The notes under the pieces are model-generated. The model was not told where the DNA came from. It saw nothing but the letters and a program-made list of their open reading frames with translations, and did no database searches. Position numbers and translations under genes: made by a program. Shown one piece after another: positions 1 through 6,202 of a stretch of 6,336 bases of DNA. Each line of letters begins with the position of its first letter. Within the stretch, counting starts at the first letter, position 1. Origin of the DNA: SLJM01 sp964415785 (lineage in GTDB: Bacteria; Myxococcota_A; Bradymonadia; Bradymonadales; Bradymonadaceae); NCBI GenBank assembly GCA_964415785.1, contig CAYQBU010000206.1, forward strand, positions 1 through 6,336. The letters are read 5' to 3'.

Positions 1-1495
1 TGAGCATGGCGAATTGGGCGCGGGCGCGCTGGCCGACCTGGACGTCGGTGTCGTGCTTGATCTGTTGGAGGTGAGCGATGCTCTTTTCCCGTTTGGCGAG
101 GCGGGCGTCCAGGGCCTCCAGGCGGTCGGAGAGCGCGTCGTTGGGCTCGGGGAGGTCGGCGATGAGGAGGGAGGCGGCCTTGGGGGCGTTTTGGCGAAGT
201 TCGCGCCCGGCCATGGTCTCCAGGGTGTGCTGGAGGCCCTGGCGGGCGTCGGGGAGGTCATCGACGATCTGGCGGGCCTGCTCGAAGGCAAAGCGGGCTT
301 CACTAAAGAGTTTGTAGAGGTAGCGCTCGTCGACCGGGGGGTCGTCGTCTTGGTCGGCGTCGAGGGCGTCGGCCTCGCGCGCGATGAGGCGCTGGAGTTT
401 GTGGAGGCGGTCCTGACCCTGGTCGGTGAGGCGTCGGGCCTGGCGGTGGCGGCGGAAGTGGAGCAAGGCCTGGCGGAGGGCGCGGGCGTCGGGGAAGCGA
501 TCCTGGGGATCGCGGGCCATGGCGCGGTGGCAGATGGCCTGGAGTTCGGGAGGGACGTCGGGGGCGTCTTCAAAGGAGGGAGGCGAGCATTGGTGGGCGG
601 CAAACATGATCTGAAAGAGGTGGCCCTGGGTATAGGGGGGTGAGGCGGTGAGGGCCTCGTAGAGCATGGCGCCGAGGAGAAAGATGTCGGTGTGGGGGCC
701 GATGGGGGCGTGGTCGGTGTCCACCATCTCGGGGGCCATATAGGCGGGGGTGCCCACGGGTTCGTCGACGTCGTCGGCGGAGGCGAAGCGGCCGCTGGGA
801 TCGTCGTCGGTGCACACGGCGATGCCCCAGTCCAGGACGTAGACCTCGCCGAATTCGCCGACCATGACGTTTTCGGGCTTGAGATCGCGGTGGACGATGC
901 CCTGGCTGTGGGCGTAGTGGATGGCGTTGCAGACCTGGCTGAGGATGTCGATGTGGACGTCCAGGTGGTCGGCGTCGTCGAAGCCGGCGGGGGTGGAGTC
1001 GGGGTCGGCGATGATGTCGAGCCAGGAGGTACCGCTGATCTTTTTCATGACGATGAGGGGGTCGTCATTTTCGTCGCGGCCCATGGCGTGGACGGGGACG
1101 ATATTGGGGTGTTCCAGGACGCCCGTGGCCCAGCCCTCCCGAAGTAGGACCAGTGAGGCGCCGTCGCCGGCCTGCTCCTGTCGGACCTGTTTGACGGCGA
1201 CGTCGCGGCCCAGGGATCGCTGGCGGGCGAGGCTGACGACGCCCATGCCGCCCTCGCCGAGGATGCCCTGGAAGTGGAGGTCGGCGACGGTATGGGAGGC
1301 GTCGGCGAGTTCCGATTGGGTGTCGACCAGGCGGGGAAGGTCGGTGATGGCGGAGCCCGTCGCCAGAGGGTGGGCGCTGAGATCGGCGCCGACGGTGACG
1401 GTGCGCACGTCCTCGACGGGGCGGTCCTCTATGCCGCGGGTGCTCAACAGGGTGGTGACGTGATGCCAGGCAGATTCCCGGGGTTGACTACTCAT
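1..1495 (-). CDS. Hanks-type Ser/Thr protein kinase with helical C-terminal region (3' end beyond the window)
   Basis: Read from ATG at 1495 leftwards, the frame is open for 498 codons and leaves the window without a stop, so the C-terminus is missing. The start is supported by an AAAGGA ribosome binding site 6 bases upstream. The protein opens with about 75 residues unlike a kinase. A complete catalytic core follows: glycine loop GEGGMGVV near residues 80-87, VAVK with Lys102, helix-C Glu120, HRDLKPEN at 202-209, DWG (instead of DFG) at 222-224, and APE at 254-256 inside GTPAYMAPE. These residues predict an active cytoplasmic kinase that phosphorylates Ser/Thr on unknown partners. After about residue 350 the chain is rich in Arg, Gln, Leu and Ala (for example SEARFAFEQARQIVDDLP) and looks helical or coiled-coil to the edge. 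No membrane segment is seen in the visible part. In many kinases of this DWG type a further domain follows, often of the sulfatase-modifying-factor class, but that cannot be seen here. The gene diverges from murJ. Confidence 0.93.
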   Translation of the reverse strand, partial: MSSQPRESAWHHVTTLLSTRGIEDRPVEDVRTVTVGADLSAHPLATGSAITDLPRLVDTQSELADASHTVADLHFQGILGEGGMGVVSLARQRSLGRDVAVKQVRQEQAGDGASLVLLREGWATGVLEHPNIVPVHAMGRDENDDPLIVMKKISGTSWLDIIADPDSTPAGFDDADHLDVHIDILSQVCNAIHYAHSQGIVHRDLKPENVMVGEFGEVYVLDWGIAVCTDDDPSGRFASADDVDEPVGTPAYMAPEMVDTDHAPIGPHTDIFLLGAMLYEALTASPPYTQGHLFQIMFAAHQCSPPSFEDAPDVPPELQAICHRAMARDPQDRFPDARALRQALLHFRRHRQARRLTDQGQDRLHKLQRLIAREADALDADQDDDPPVDERYLYKLFSEARFAFEQARQIVDDLPDARQGLQHTLETMAGRELRQNAPKAASLLIADLPEPNDALSDRLEALDARLAKREKSIAHLQQIKHDTDVQVGQRARAQFAML

Positions 1496-1501
1496 GGCGC
1501 G

Positions 1502-1507
1502 TCCTTT
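1502..1507 (-). promoter_or_regulatory. Ribosome binding site of the left kinase
   Basis: On the minus strand AAAGGA stands 6 bases before the ATG at 1495. It is a good Shine-Dalgarno match at normal spacing and fixes the start of the left kinase. Confidence 0.75.
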
Positions 1508-1545
1508 GGGGCGAAATACGTCGTTTGGGGATCGGCACAAAGCAT

Positions 1546-1555
1546 GGCGATCGCC
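1546..1555. repeat. 10-base perfect palindrome GGCGATCGCC in the kinase/murJ spacer
   Basis: GGCGATCGCC is its own reverse complement and sits near the middle of the 194-base divergent spacer, between the left kinase start and the murJ start. It could be a dimer-protein operator acting on both genes, or chance in GC-rich DNA. Apart from this and the two ribosome binding sites I see no convincing -35/-10 pair in the spacer. Confidence 0.3.
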
Positions 1556-1673
1556 GATTGATTTGGCAACGCGTTTTGGAGGCGGGGTTGAGAATTGGAG
1601 AGGGAATTGCTTTGAGGCCACGACCATTCGGGGTAGGGTTTTGAGCGTCGACAAGGCGTGGCGAAAACCCACC

Positions 1674-1678
1674 AAGGA
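1674..1678 (+). promoter_or_regulatory. Ribosome binding site of murJ
   Basis: AAGGA lies 11 bases before the ATG at 1690, slightly farther than ideal. No better site precedes the next in-frame ATG codons (the nearest is at 1741), so 1690 is the preferred start. Confidence 0.55.
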
Positions 1679-1689
1679 TGGTCTGATTC

Positions 1690-3306
1690 ATGAGCAAGGA
1701 TGCAACCCCAGCGCCGGACGCGGATAAGCCCCAGGCCTCGATGGGAACGCGGATGGGGATGGCGGCGATGATCCTGGCGATCAGTATCTTTTTGAGCCGC
1801 ATCCTGGGATTTTTGAGGGAAGCGGTGATCGCCTATACCCATGGGGCGGGGACGACGACGGACGCCTATTATGCGGCGTTTCAATTGCCGGATTTGATGA
1901 ATTATTTTCTGGCGGGAGGGGCGCTGTCGATCACGTTCATTCCGCTATTTTCGTCGTATATCGCCAAGAACGATGAGGATGGGGCGTGGCGGCTATTTTC
2001 CACGATCGCGAGCACCATGGGGGTGGCGCTGGTGGGGATGACGATCGCGGGGTGGTTTTTGGCGCCCTGGTTTGTGTCCGTCTTCTTTACGGGGTTTGAA
2101 GATCCGGATCAGATCGATCTGACGGTGACGATGACGCGGATCGTGATCCCGGCACAGTTGGGCTTTTATTTCGGGGGGCTGATTCAGGGGGCGCTCTTTG
2201 TGCGCGAGGTCTTCTGGCCGAGCGCGGTGGCGCCGCTGATCTACAACCTGTGCATTATCCTGGGCGGGGTGCTTCTGGAGCCCTTTGTGGGGATCCAGGG
2301 CTTTGCGATCGGGGTGGTGATCGGGGCGCTGTTGGGGCCGTTTTTGGTGCCTCTGTGGGCGATTCGAAAGGAGCTGAAATTTCGGTTTCGCTTTCGGCCG
2401 CTGGATAAGGATTTCAAGAAGTTTGTGGCCCTGACGATTCCGCTGATGATCGGGGTGAGTCTGGTGACGGTGGACGAGTGGTTTTTGCGCTACTTCGGCT
2501 CCATGCAGGAAGAGGGGGCGATCACGTGGTTGACTTACGGCCGAAAGATGATGCTCGTGGTGTTTGCCGTGATCGGGCAGGCGGCGGGGCAGGCGGCGCT
2601 GCCCTATTTGTCGAGGCTCTATCACGAGGGCAAGAAGGCGGAGATGGGCCAGATGTTGGCCCGGAGCCTGCAGCGGGTGTCCTTTTTGTCGATGGTGGGC
2701 ACCGTGGGGCTTTTGGTGGCGGCGTTTCCGCTGATCTATCTGGTCTTTTATCGAGGCCAGTTTACGGCCAGTGACGCCGATATTACGGCCTGGCTGTTGT
2801 GCTGGTTCGCCCTGGGGCTGGCGTCGTGGAATATCCAGACGCTGGCGGTGCGCGGATTTTATGCGATGAAGGATACGCTGACGCCGATGATCGTGGGGAC
2901 GGTGACGGTGGCGCTGTCGTTTCCGTTTTATTATTTCTTCAATCAGCAATTTGGGACGGTAGGTCTGGCGGCGGCGACGTCGGTGGGGATCACGCTCAAT
3001 GCGATCGCGACGCTGGTGGTCTATCGGTGGCGGGCAGGGGCGCTGCCCCTGGGGCCGATCGCAGCCGGTCTGGGCCGGGGTCTACTGCATGGATTGGTGG
3101 CGGGACTGGCAGCGGGAGGGGTGTACTGGCTGTGGTCGCCGGAGAGTCTGGCGATGGGGATCGTAGAACTGGTGGGGTTGAATCTGGCGATGGGGGCGGC
3201 GTTTTTTGCCGCGCTGGGGCTGACGACCTGGTGGCTATCGCCGCCGGAGATGGAGGTGGTCTGGGATCGAATTAAACGCAAATTGCCGGGGATAAAGGGA
3301 GATTAG
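1690..3306 (+). CDS. murJ: MurJ/MviN-family lipid II flippase
   Basis: A 538-residue polytopic inner-membrane protein of normal length for MurJ, the MOP-superfamily transporter that flips lipid II to the periplasmic face for peptidoglycan synthesis. After about 20 polar residues it is hydrophobic throughout, consistent with the family's 14 membrane helices. Family signatures are visible: SRILGFLRE at 36-44, GAGTTTDAYYAAFQLPDL at 52-69, TYGRKMM at 282-288 and VRGFYAMKDTLTPM at 387-400. Aligned by eye to E. coli MurJ, Arg37, Arg43, Asp58 and Arg285 match Arg18, Arg24, Asp39 and Arg270. Arg52, Arg53 and Glu57 of E. coli correspond to Asn71, Tyr72 and Gly76, so this is a divergent subfamily and its substrate site differs. 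The gene diverges from one Ser/Thr kinase and converges on another, with its TAG overlapping the latter's TAA. No terminator is visible after it. Another MOP lipid flippase is a less likely alternative. Confidence 0.93.
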   Translation: MSKDATPAPDADKPQASMGTRMGMAAMILAISIFLSRILGFLREAVIAYTHGAGTTTDAYYAAFQLPDLMNYFLAGGALSITFIPLFSSYIAKNDEDGAWRLFSTIASTMGVALVGMTIAGWFLAPWFVSVFFTGFEDPDQIDLTVTMTRIVIPAQLGFYFGGLIQGALFVREVFWPSAVAPLIYNLCIILGGVLLEPFVGIQGFAIGVVIGALLGPFLVPLWAIRKELKFRFRFRPLDKDFKKFVALTIPLMIGVSLVTVDEWFLRYFGSMQEEGAITWLTYGRKMMLVVFAVIGQAAGQAALPYLSRLYHEGKKAEMGQMLARSLQRVSFLSMVGTVGLLVAAFPLIYLVFYRGQFTASDADITAWLLCWFALGLASWNIQTLAVRGFYAMKDTLTPMIVGTVTVALSFPFYYFFNQQFGTVGLAAATSVGITLNAIATLVVYRWRAGALPLGPIAAGLGRGLLHGLVAGLAAGGVYWLWSPESLAMGIVELVGLNLAMGAAFFAALGLTTWWLSPPEMEVVWDRIKRKLPGIKGD

Positions 3307-5762
3307 GGCGTGGGCAGCGGGGGGAGTTCGTATTTGCCGGTGACCTCGAAGCGGATGACCTCCACGTGATGAAAGAGGTAGAGGGTGCGGTAGACCATCT
3401 CGTGTTGGAGGGGATCAAATTTATTGAGGAGGCGCTCCAGGGTGTCGCCCGATTTGAGCTGATTGAGGACGCGCAGTTCGCGTGCCCGGAGGCCGAGGGC
3501 GTCGATATCGAAGGGCGGGGGCGTATTGACGAAGATGCTGACGAAGGTGCGGCGGTCGTATTTCTTGCGGATGCGGTCGATGCTGATGCGCTCGCGGCAG
3601 CCCTCGACGAGGATGTCGGGGGTGTCGACGCCCAGCGAGTAGGCCTGGGCTTCGGGCTCCTGGTTTTCGAAGTAGCCGTAGTGGCCGTTGGACCAGGTAA
3701 AGATCTCGAGGAGTTTTTCGCGCATCTGGGCGGAGAGATGCTCGAAGATGGAGTGAGCGGGGATGGCGCCGATGGCGACCAGGGCGTCGCCGAGGCGTCC
3801 GCCCCATTCGCTGAGGCGCTCCAGGCCTTCCTGGAGTTGTTCTTCGGTGATCAGATCTCGGGAGCGAAGGAAGTGGCCGAGGAGTTCTTCGTCGCGGTTG
3901 GATTGGACGAAGATGGGCTCGCCGTTGCGGACAAAGATCGACTTTTCGATGTCGCCGCGCTGGACGTGGAGGCGCCCTGTCTCTTGAGCGAGGTAGAGAC
4001 GAGCGAAGATGCGAGCAAAGGGGACCTCTTGGAATTGGCCCTCGTAGCTGGCGTATTGGGCCTTGAGTTCCTGGAGGCTTCGCCGCGGGGGTTTGGTGGG
4101 GGTATTGGACTCGGGAAGCGGCTCTTCGCTGGGCTCTGAGGGTTCGGTGGGGGCGTCGCCCATGGCGGGTGGGGGTTCTATTTCGGTGCTCGATTCGTCG
4201 AGGCCGACGGGGTCGCGGGGACGGAGGATGCCCGATCCCGATGAGGGGGCATCGCCCACGTTGGGCGAGGAGGGCTCTGGAGTGGAGGCCGAGGAGTCGG
4301 GGGCGGACTGGGAGGCGGGGTCGGAGAGATCGAAGTCGTCGAAGTCGTCGATGGTGGTCCAGGGGCCGCCCTCGACGGAGACCTCGTCGCTGTGATGGGG
4401 GCGGCGTACGCGCAGCAGGTTGACGAGGGTGCGCTGGCCCATGGGACCGAAGACGAGGCCGCTGTCATCGCGGTAGCGGTAGGAGGAGCCGTCGCCGGTG
4501 TCGTCGTCGCCGTTGTGAGTGGATGAGACGGCGAGTCCCCGGAGATGGCTGGCGGCGGAGTGGTTTTGGCGCCCTTTGTTGGGTTGGGGCGAGGAGTGCT
4601 CGACATCGGAGAGGCGAGCGGTGTCATCGGGTTTGGAACGGCCGGGCGAGGATCGAAGTTTTCGAAAGCGGGGAGCGGACTCCGTTTCCTCGGGATCGGA
4701 GTCTGGTTCCCGATAGGCGTCGGAGAATTCGTCGGATTCCTCGGGGGCGCGGCTGGCGGCGAGCATCTCCTGGCTGAGGGTTTGGCCGCTGGGTTCGGAG
4801 CGGCGCTGGGCCTTTTCCTCCTCGATCTCTTCGGCGAAGAGGCGGCGCATAAAGTTGGAGAGGTCGCTGCCGGTGATCTTGATGCTGTGCTGGAAGCAAA
4901 AGTCGACGAGGGCCTGGTAGAATTCACCGCCGGTCTGAAAGCGGTCTTCGCGGTGTTTGGCCAGGCCCTGCTTGAGGAGACCGGCGAGGTCACTGGGCAG
5001 CGGGCCCGTGCTTTGAAGGGCCTGGTCGATGTCGGCGTCGCGGACCTTAAGCATGACGTCGAGATCGGATTGGCCGACGAAGAGGCGGTTCATGCTCAGG
5101 GCTTCAAAGAGGACAATGGAGGCCGAAAAGAGGTCGCTTCGGGAGTCGATCTTTTCGCCCATGACCTGCTCAGGACTCATGTAGCCGACCTTGCCCTTGA
5201 GGGTGCCGGTTTCGGTCAAGGAGCGCTGGATGGCGGCCTTGGCGACGCCAAAATCGCCGACTTTCACATCGCCGGCGTAGCTGATCATGATATTGGAGGG
5301 GCTGACATCGCGGTGGATGATGTCCAGGGGCTCGCCATAGGGGTCTTTGGCGCGGTGGGCAAAGTCCAGTCCTTTGAGCATCTCCTGAGCGATGAACAGG
5401 ACCAGATCCAGGGGGATTTTGATATTTTTTTCGGCGCAGCGCGCCAGGACGTCCAGCAGGTCTTTGCCATGGACGTATTCCATCGCGATATAGTACTGGT
5501 CGTTGATTTCGCCGAGGTCGAAAACCTGAACGATATTGGCATGATAGAGGTTGACCGTGAGCTTGGCCTCGTTGATGAACATGTCGACGAATTCGGTGTC
5601 GTCGATGAGGCTGGGCAGGATGAGTTTGATGGCAAACTCTTTTTCAAAGCCCGCGGCGCCAAAGGTCTTGGCCCGATAGATCTCTGCCATGCCCCCAGCG
5701 CCGATCTTCTGAAGGAGGGCGTAGCGCCCAAATTTTGTCCATTCCCTGGTGTCGTCGCTCAC
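3303..5762 (-). CDS. Ser/Thr protein kinase fused to GYF_2-like and DUF4388-like modules
   Basis: Starting at GTG 5762, the protein has about 819 residues and begins MSDDTREWTKFGRYALLQ. The frame stays open up to an ATG at 5978, but an intrinsic terminator at 5841-5864 lies inside that extension, which I therefore treat as non-coding; ATG 5828 is a less likely start. Kinase core (residues about 10-290): glycine loop GAGGMAEIY 21-29, Lys46, helix-C Glu65, HRDVSPSN 150-157, DFG 170-172, SPE 196-198. The catalytic-loop Lys is Ser154, a variant frequent in myxobacterial kinases, so activity is still likely. Residues about 315-430 form an acidic Ser/Pro/Arg linker. Residues about 434-481 (GLVFGPM...LVNLL...DEVSVEGGPW) resemble a GYF_2/DUF4339 module. 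A second Pro/Ser/Glu linker follows, then a DUF4388 (PATAN)-like region at about 578-705, with VPFARIFARLYLAQETGRL and two LG-type helical repeats as in type II secretion ATPase N-termini. No membrane segment is seen, so it is probably a soluble cytoplasmic signalling hub. Substrates are unknown. Confidence 0.9.
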   Translation of the reverse strand: MSDDTREWTKFGRYALLQKIGAGGMAEIYRAKTFGAAGFEKEFAIKLILPSLIDDTEFVDMFINEAKLTVNLYHANIVQVFDLGEINDQYYIAMEYVHGKDLLDVLARCAEKNIKIPLDLVLFIAQEMLKGLDFAHRAKDPYGEPLDIIHRDVSPSNIMISYAGDVKVGDFGVAKAAIQRSLTETGTLKGKVGYMSPEQVMGEKIDSRSDLFSASIVLFEALSMNRLFVGQSDLDVMLKVRDADIDQALQSTGPLPSDLAGLLKQGLAKHREDRFQTGGEFYQALVDFCFQHSIKITGSDLSNFMRRLFAEEIEEEKAQRRSEPSGQTLSQEMLAASRAPEESDEFSDAYREPDSDPEETESAPRFRKLRSSPGRSKPDDTARLSDVEHSSPQPNKGRQNHSAASHLRGLAVSSTHNGDDDTGDGSSYRYRDDSGLVFGPMGQRTLVNLLRVRRPHHSDEVSVEGGPWTTIDDFDDFDLSDPASQSAPDSSASTPEPSSPNVGDAPSSGSGILRPRDPVGLDESSTEIEPPPAMGDAPTEPSEPSEEPLPESNTPTKPPRRSLQELKAQYASYEGQFQEVPFARIFARLYLAQETGRLHVQRGDIEKSIFVRNGEPIFVQSNRDEELLGHFLRSRDLITEEQLQEGLERLSEWGGRLGDALVAIGAIPAHSIFEHLSAQMREKLLEIFTWSNGHYGYFENQEPEAQAYSLGVDTPDILVEGCRERISIDRIRKKYDRRTFVSIFVNTPPPFDIDALGLRARELRVLNQLKSGDTLERLLNKFDPLQHEMVYRTLYLFHHVEVIRFEVTGKYELPPLPTP

Positions 5763-5840
5763 AAAATCGCCTGCGTCGCCGAGAACTCCGAGTCGTGCTC
5801 TAGTTCGGGTTGGTGCCAATGCCACCATTGCTGACAACGT

Positions 5841-5864
5841 AAAAAAAGCGACCGTTTCGGTCGC
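5841..5864 (-). terminator. Intrinsic terminator upstream of the DUF4388 kinase
   Basis: On the minus strand a perfect 7-bp stem GCGACCG/CGGTCGC with an AAA loop is followed directly by seven T residues. It is a textbook rho-independent terminator pointing toward the kinase, 79 bases before its GTG. It must end either an unidentified minus-strand transcript from the intergenic region or serve as an attenuator in the kinase's own leader. Confidence 0.85.
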
Positions 5865-5934
5865 AAGACCTACGAGACCGCCTCCCATGGGAGCGGCGTG
5901 CTTTGGATTGTAAAGATGGCACCCTGGTCCAAGC
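5841..5934 (-). ncRNA. Possible structured leader or small RNA ending in the terminator
   Basis: In minus-strand order this segment can form a hairpin GCTTGGA/TCCAAAGC (arms 5934-5928 and 5907-5900, one bulge), then a hairpin built on the palindrome CTCCCATGGGAG (5882-5893, extended by CCGC/GCGG), then the terminator. Bases 5876-5880 (CGGTC on the minus strand) can also pair with 5858-5862 (GACCG), a part of the terminator stem, giving a mutually exclusive fold. No known riboswitch or RNA family is recognised. It may be an attenuated leader of the kinase or a separate small RNA; its 5' end is unknown. Confidence 0.3.
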
Positions 5935-6020
5935 AGCAATTTAACATAGCTCAGGGGTGGAAGCCAGCGATGATGCATATATCCCAGATTATTGGGTCAG
6001 CGACAAATCGGGTGGGGGCA

Positions 6021-6049
6021 TTGGGTGATCAAGGCGAGATCGCTATGAT
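6021..6049 (+). promoter_or_regulatory. Candidate sigma-70-type promoter for the exported-protein gene
   Basis: TTGGGT (6021-6026) and TATGAT (6044-6049) are separated by 17 bases. The -10 hexamer has one mismatch to TATAAT; the -35 hexamer matches only at TTG. Transcription would start near 6056, at the left arm of the inverted repeat, giving a leader of about 147 bases before the ATG at 6203. Confidence 0.35.
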
Positions 6050-6051
6050 TA

Positions 6052-6155
6052 GGCCGGATTATTCCCGACGCGTCTGCTGCGGCTCTGATTTTGCCTCACC
6101 CCAAGAGTACTTCTTCGCTCAGGGCGCGTCACGACGTCTCATGAATAATCCGGGC
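6052..6155. repeat. Inverted-repeat element with 13-base arms
   Basis: GGCCGGATTATTC at 6052-6064 is the inverse of GAATAATCCGGGC at 6143-6155 with one mismatch; 78 bases lie between. Inside, GACGC (6067-6071) can pair with GCGTC (6126-6130), so the whole could fold as a long imperfect stem-loop of about 104 bases. Possible meanings are a structured 5' leader, paired operator half-sites, or a very small MITE-like element. No target-site duplication is evident. Confidence 0.55.
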
Positions 6156-6191
6156 TAGGAATGCGAGCACAGAATGATGGTGGCGTGGGCC

Positions 6192-6197
6192 GAGGAG
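6192..6197 (+). promoter_or_regulatory. Ribosome binding site of the exported-protein gene
   Basis: GAGGAG stands 5 bases before the ATG at 6203, a strong Shine-Dalgarno sequence at good spacing, which fixes the start of the partial gene at the right edge. Confidence 0.75.
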
Positions 6198-6202
6198 CTG
6201 AG

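Larger units (their letters stand above)
5763..6202. other. 440-base divergent intergenic region
   Basis: This stretch separates the minus-strand kinase from the plus-strand exported-protein gene. It holds the terminator, the nearby hairpins, a plus-strand promoter candidate and the inverted-repeat element listed separately. Open frames cross it on both strands, but none has a ribosome binding site together with recognisable protein content. It is visibly richer in A and T than the flanking genes, as expected for regulatory DNA. Between the terminator and the kinase GTG (5763-5840) I see no convincing promoter and only a weak AGG as ribosome binding site. Confidence 0.6.

Noticed and set aside
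1993..2949. 318-residue minus-strand open frame inside murJ
   Set aside because: It is rich in His, Arg, Gln and Pro, a typical antisense shadow of a hydrophobic membrane protein, and has no recognisable family.
5795..5820. Sigma-54-like TTGGCAC upstream of the second kinase on the minus strand
   Set aside because: The -12 TTGC element is absent at the required spacing.
4545..5834. 429-residue plus-strand open frame opposite the second kinase
   Set aside because: Shadow of the minus-strand kinase in GC-rich DNA: composition is Gly/Val/Asp/Glu-rich with no recognisable domain, and the opposite frame has clear kinase motifs. The same holds for the open frames at 14-643, 692-1147 and 3366-4139.
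5841..5956. Short resemblance to 6S RNA (CCCCTGAGC and GCCGCTCC on the minus strand)
   Set aside because: The spacing between the two strings differs from E. coli 6S RNA, and I could not find the closing stem. A covariance-model search would settle it.
5947..5964. tRNA D-arm-like string TAGCTCAGGGGTGGAAGC on the plus strand
   Set aside because: No T-arm GTTCGANTC follows at the expected distance, and no acceptor stem or anticodon arm can be drawn.
5898..6158. 86-residue plus-strand open frame in the intergenic region
   Set aside because: No ribosome binding site or recognisable domain, and it overlaps the candidate promoter and the inverted-repeat element.
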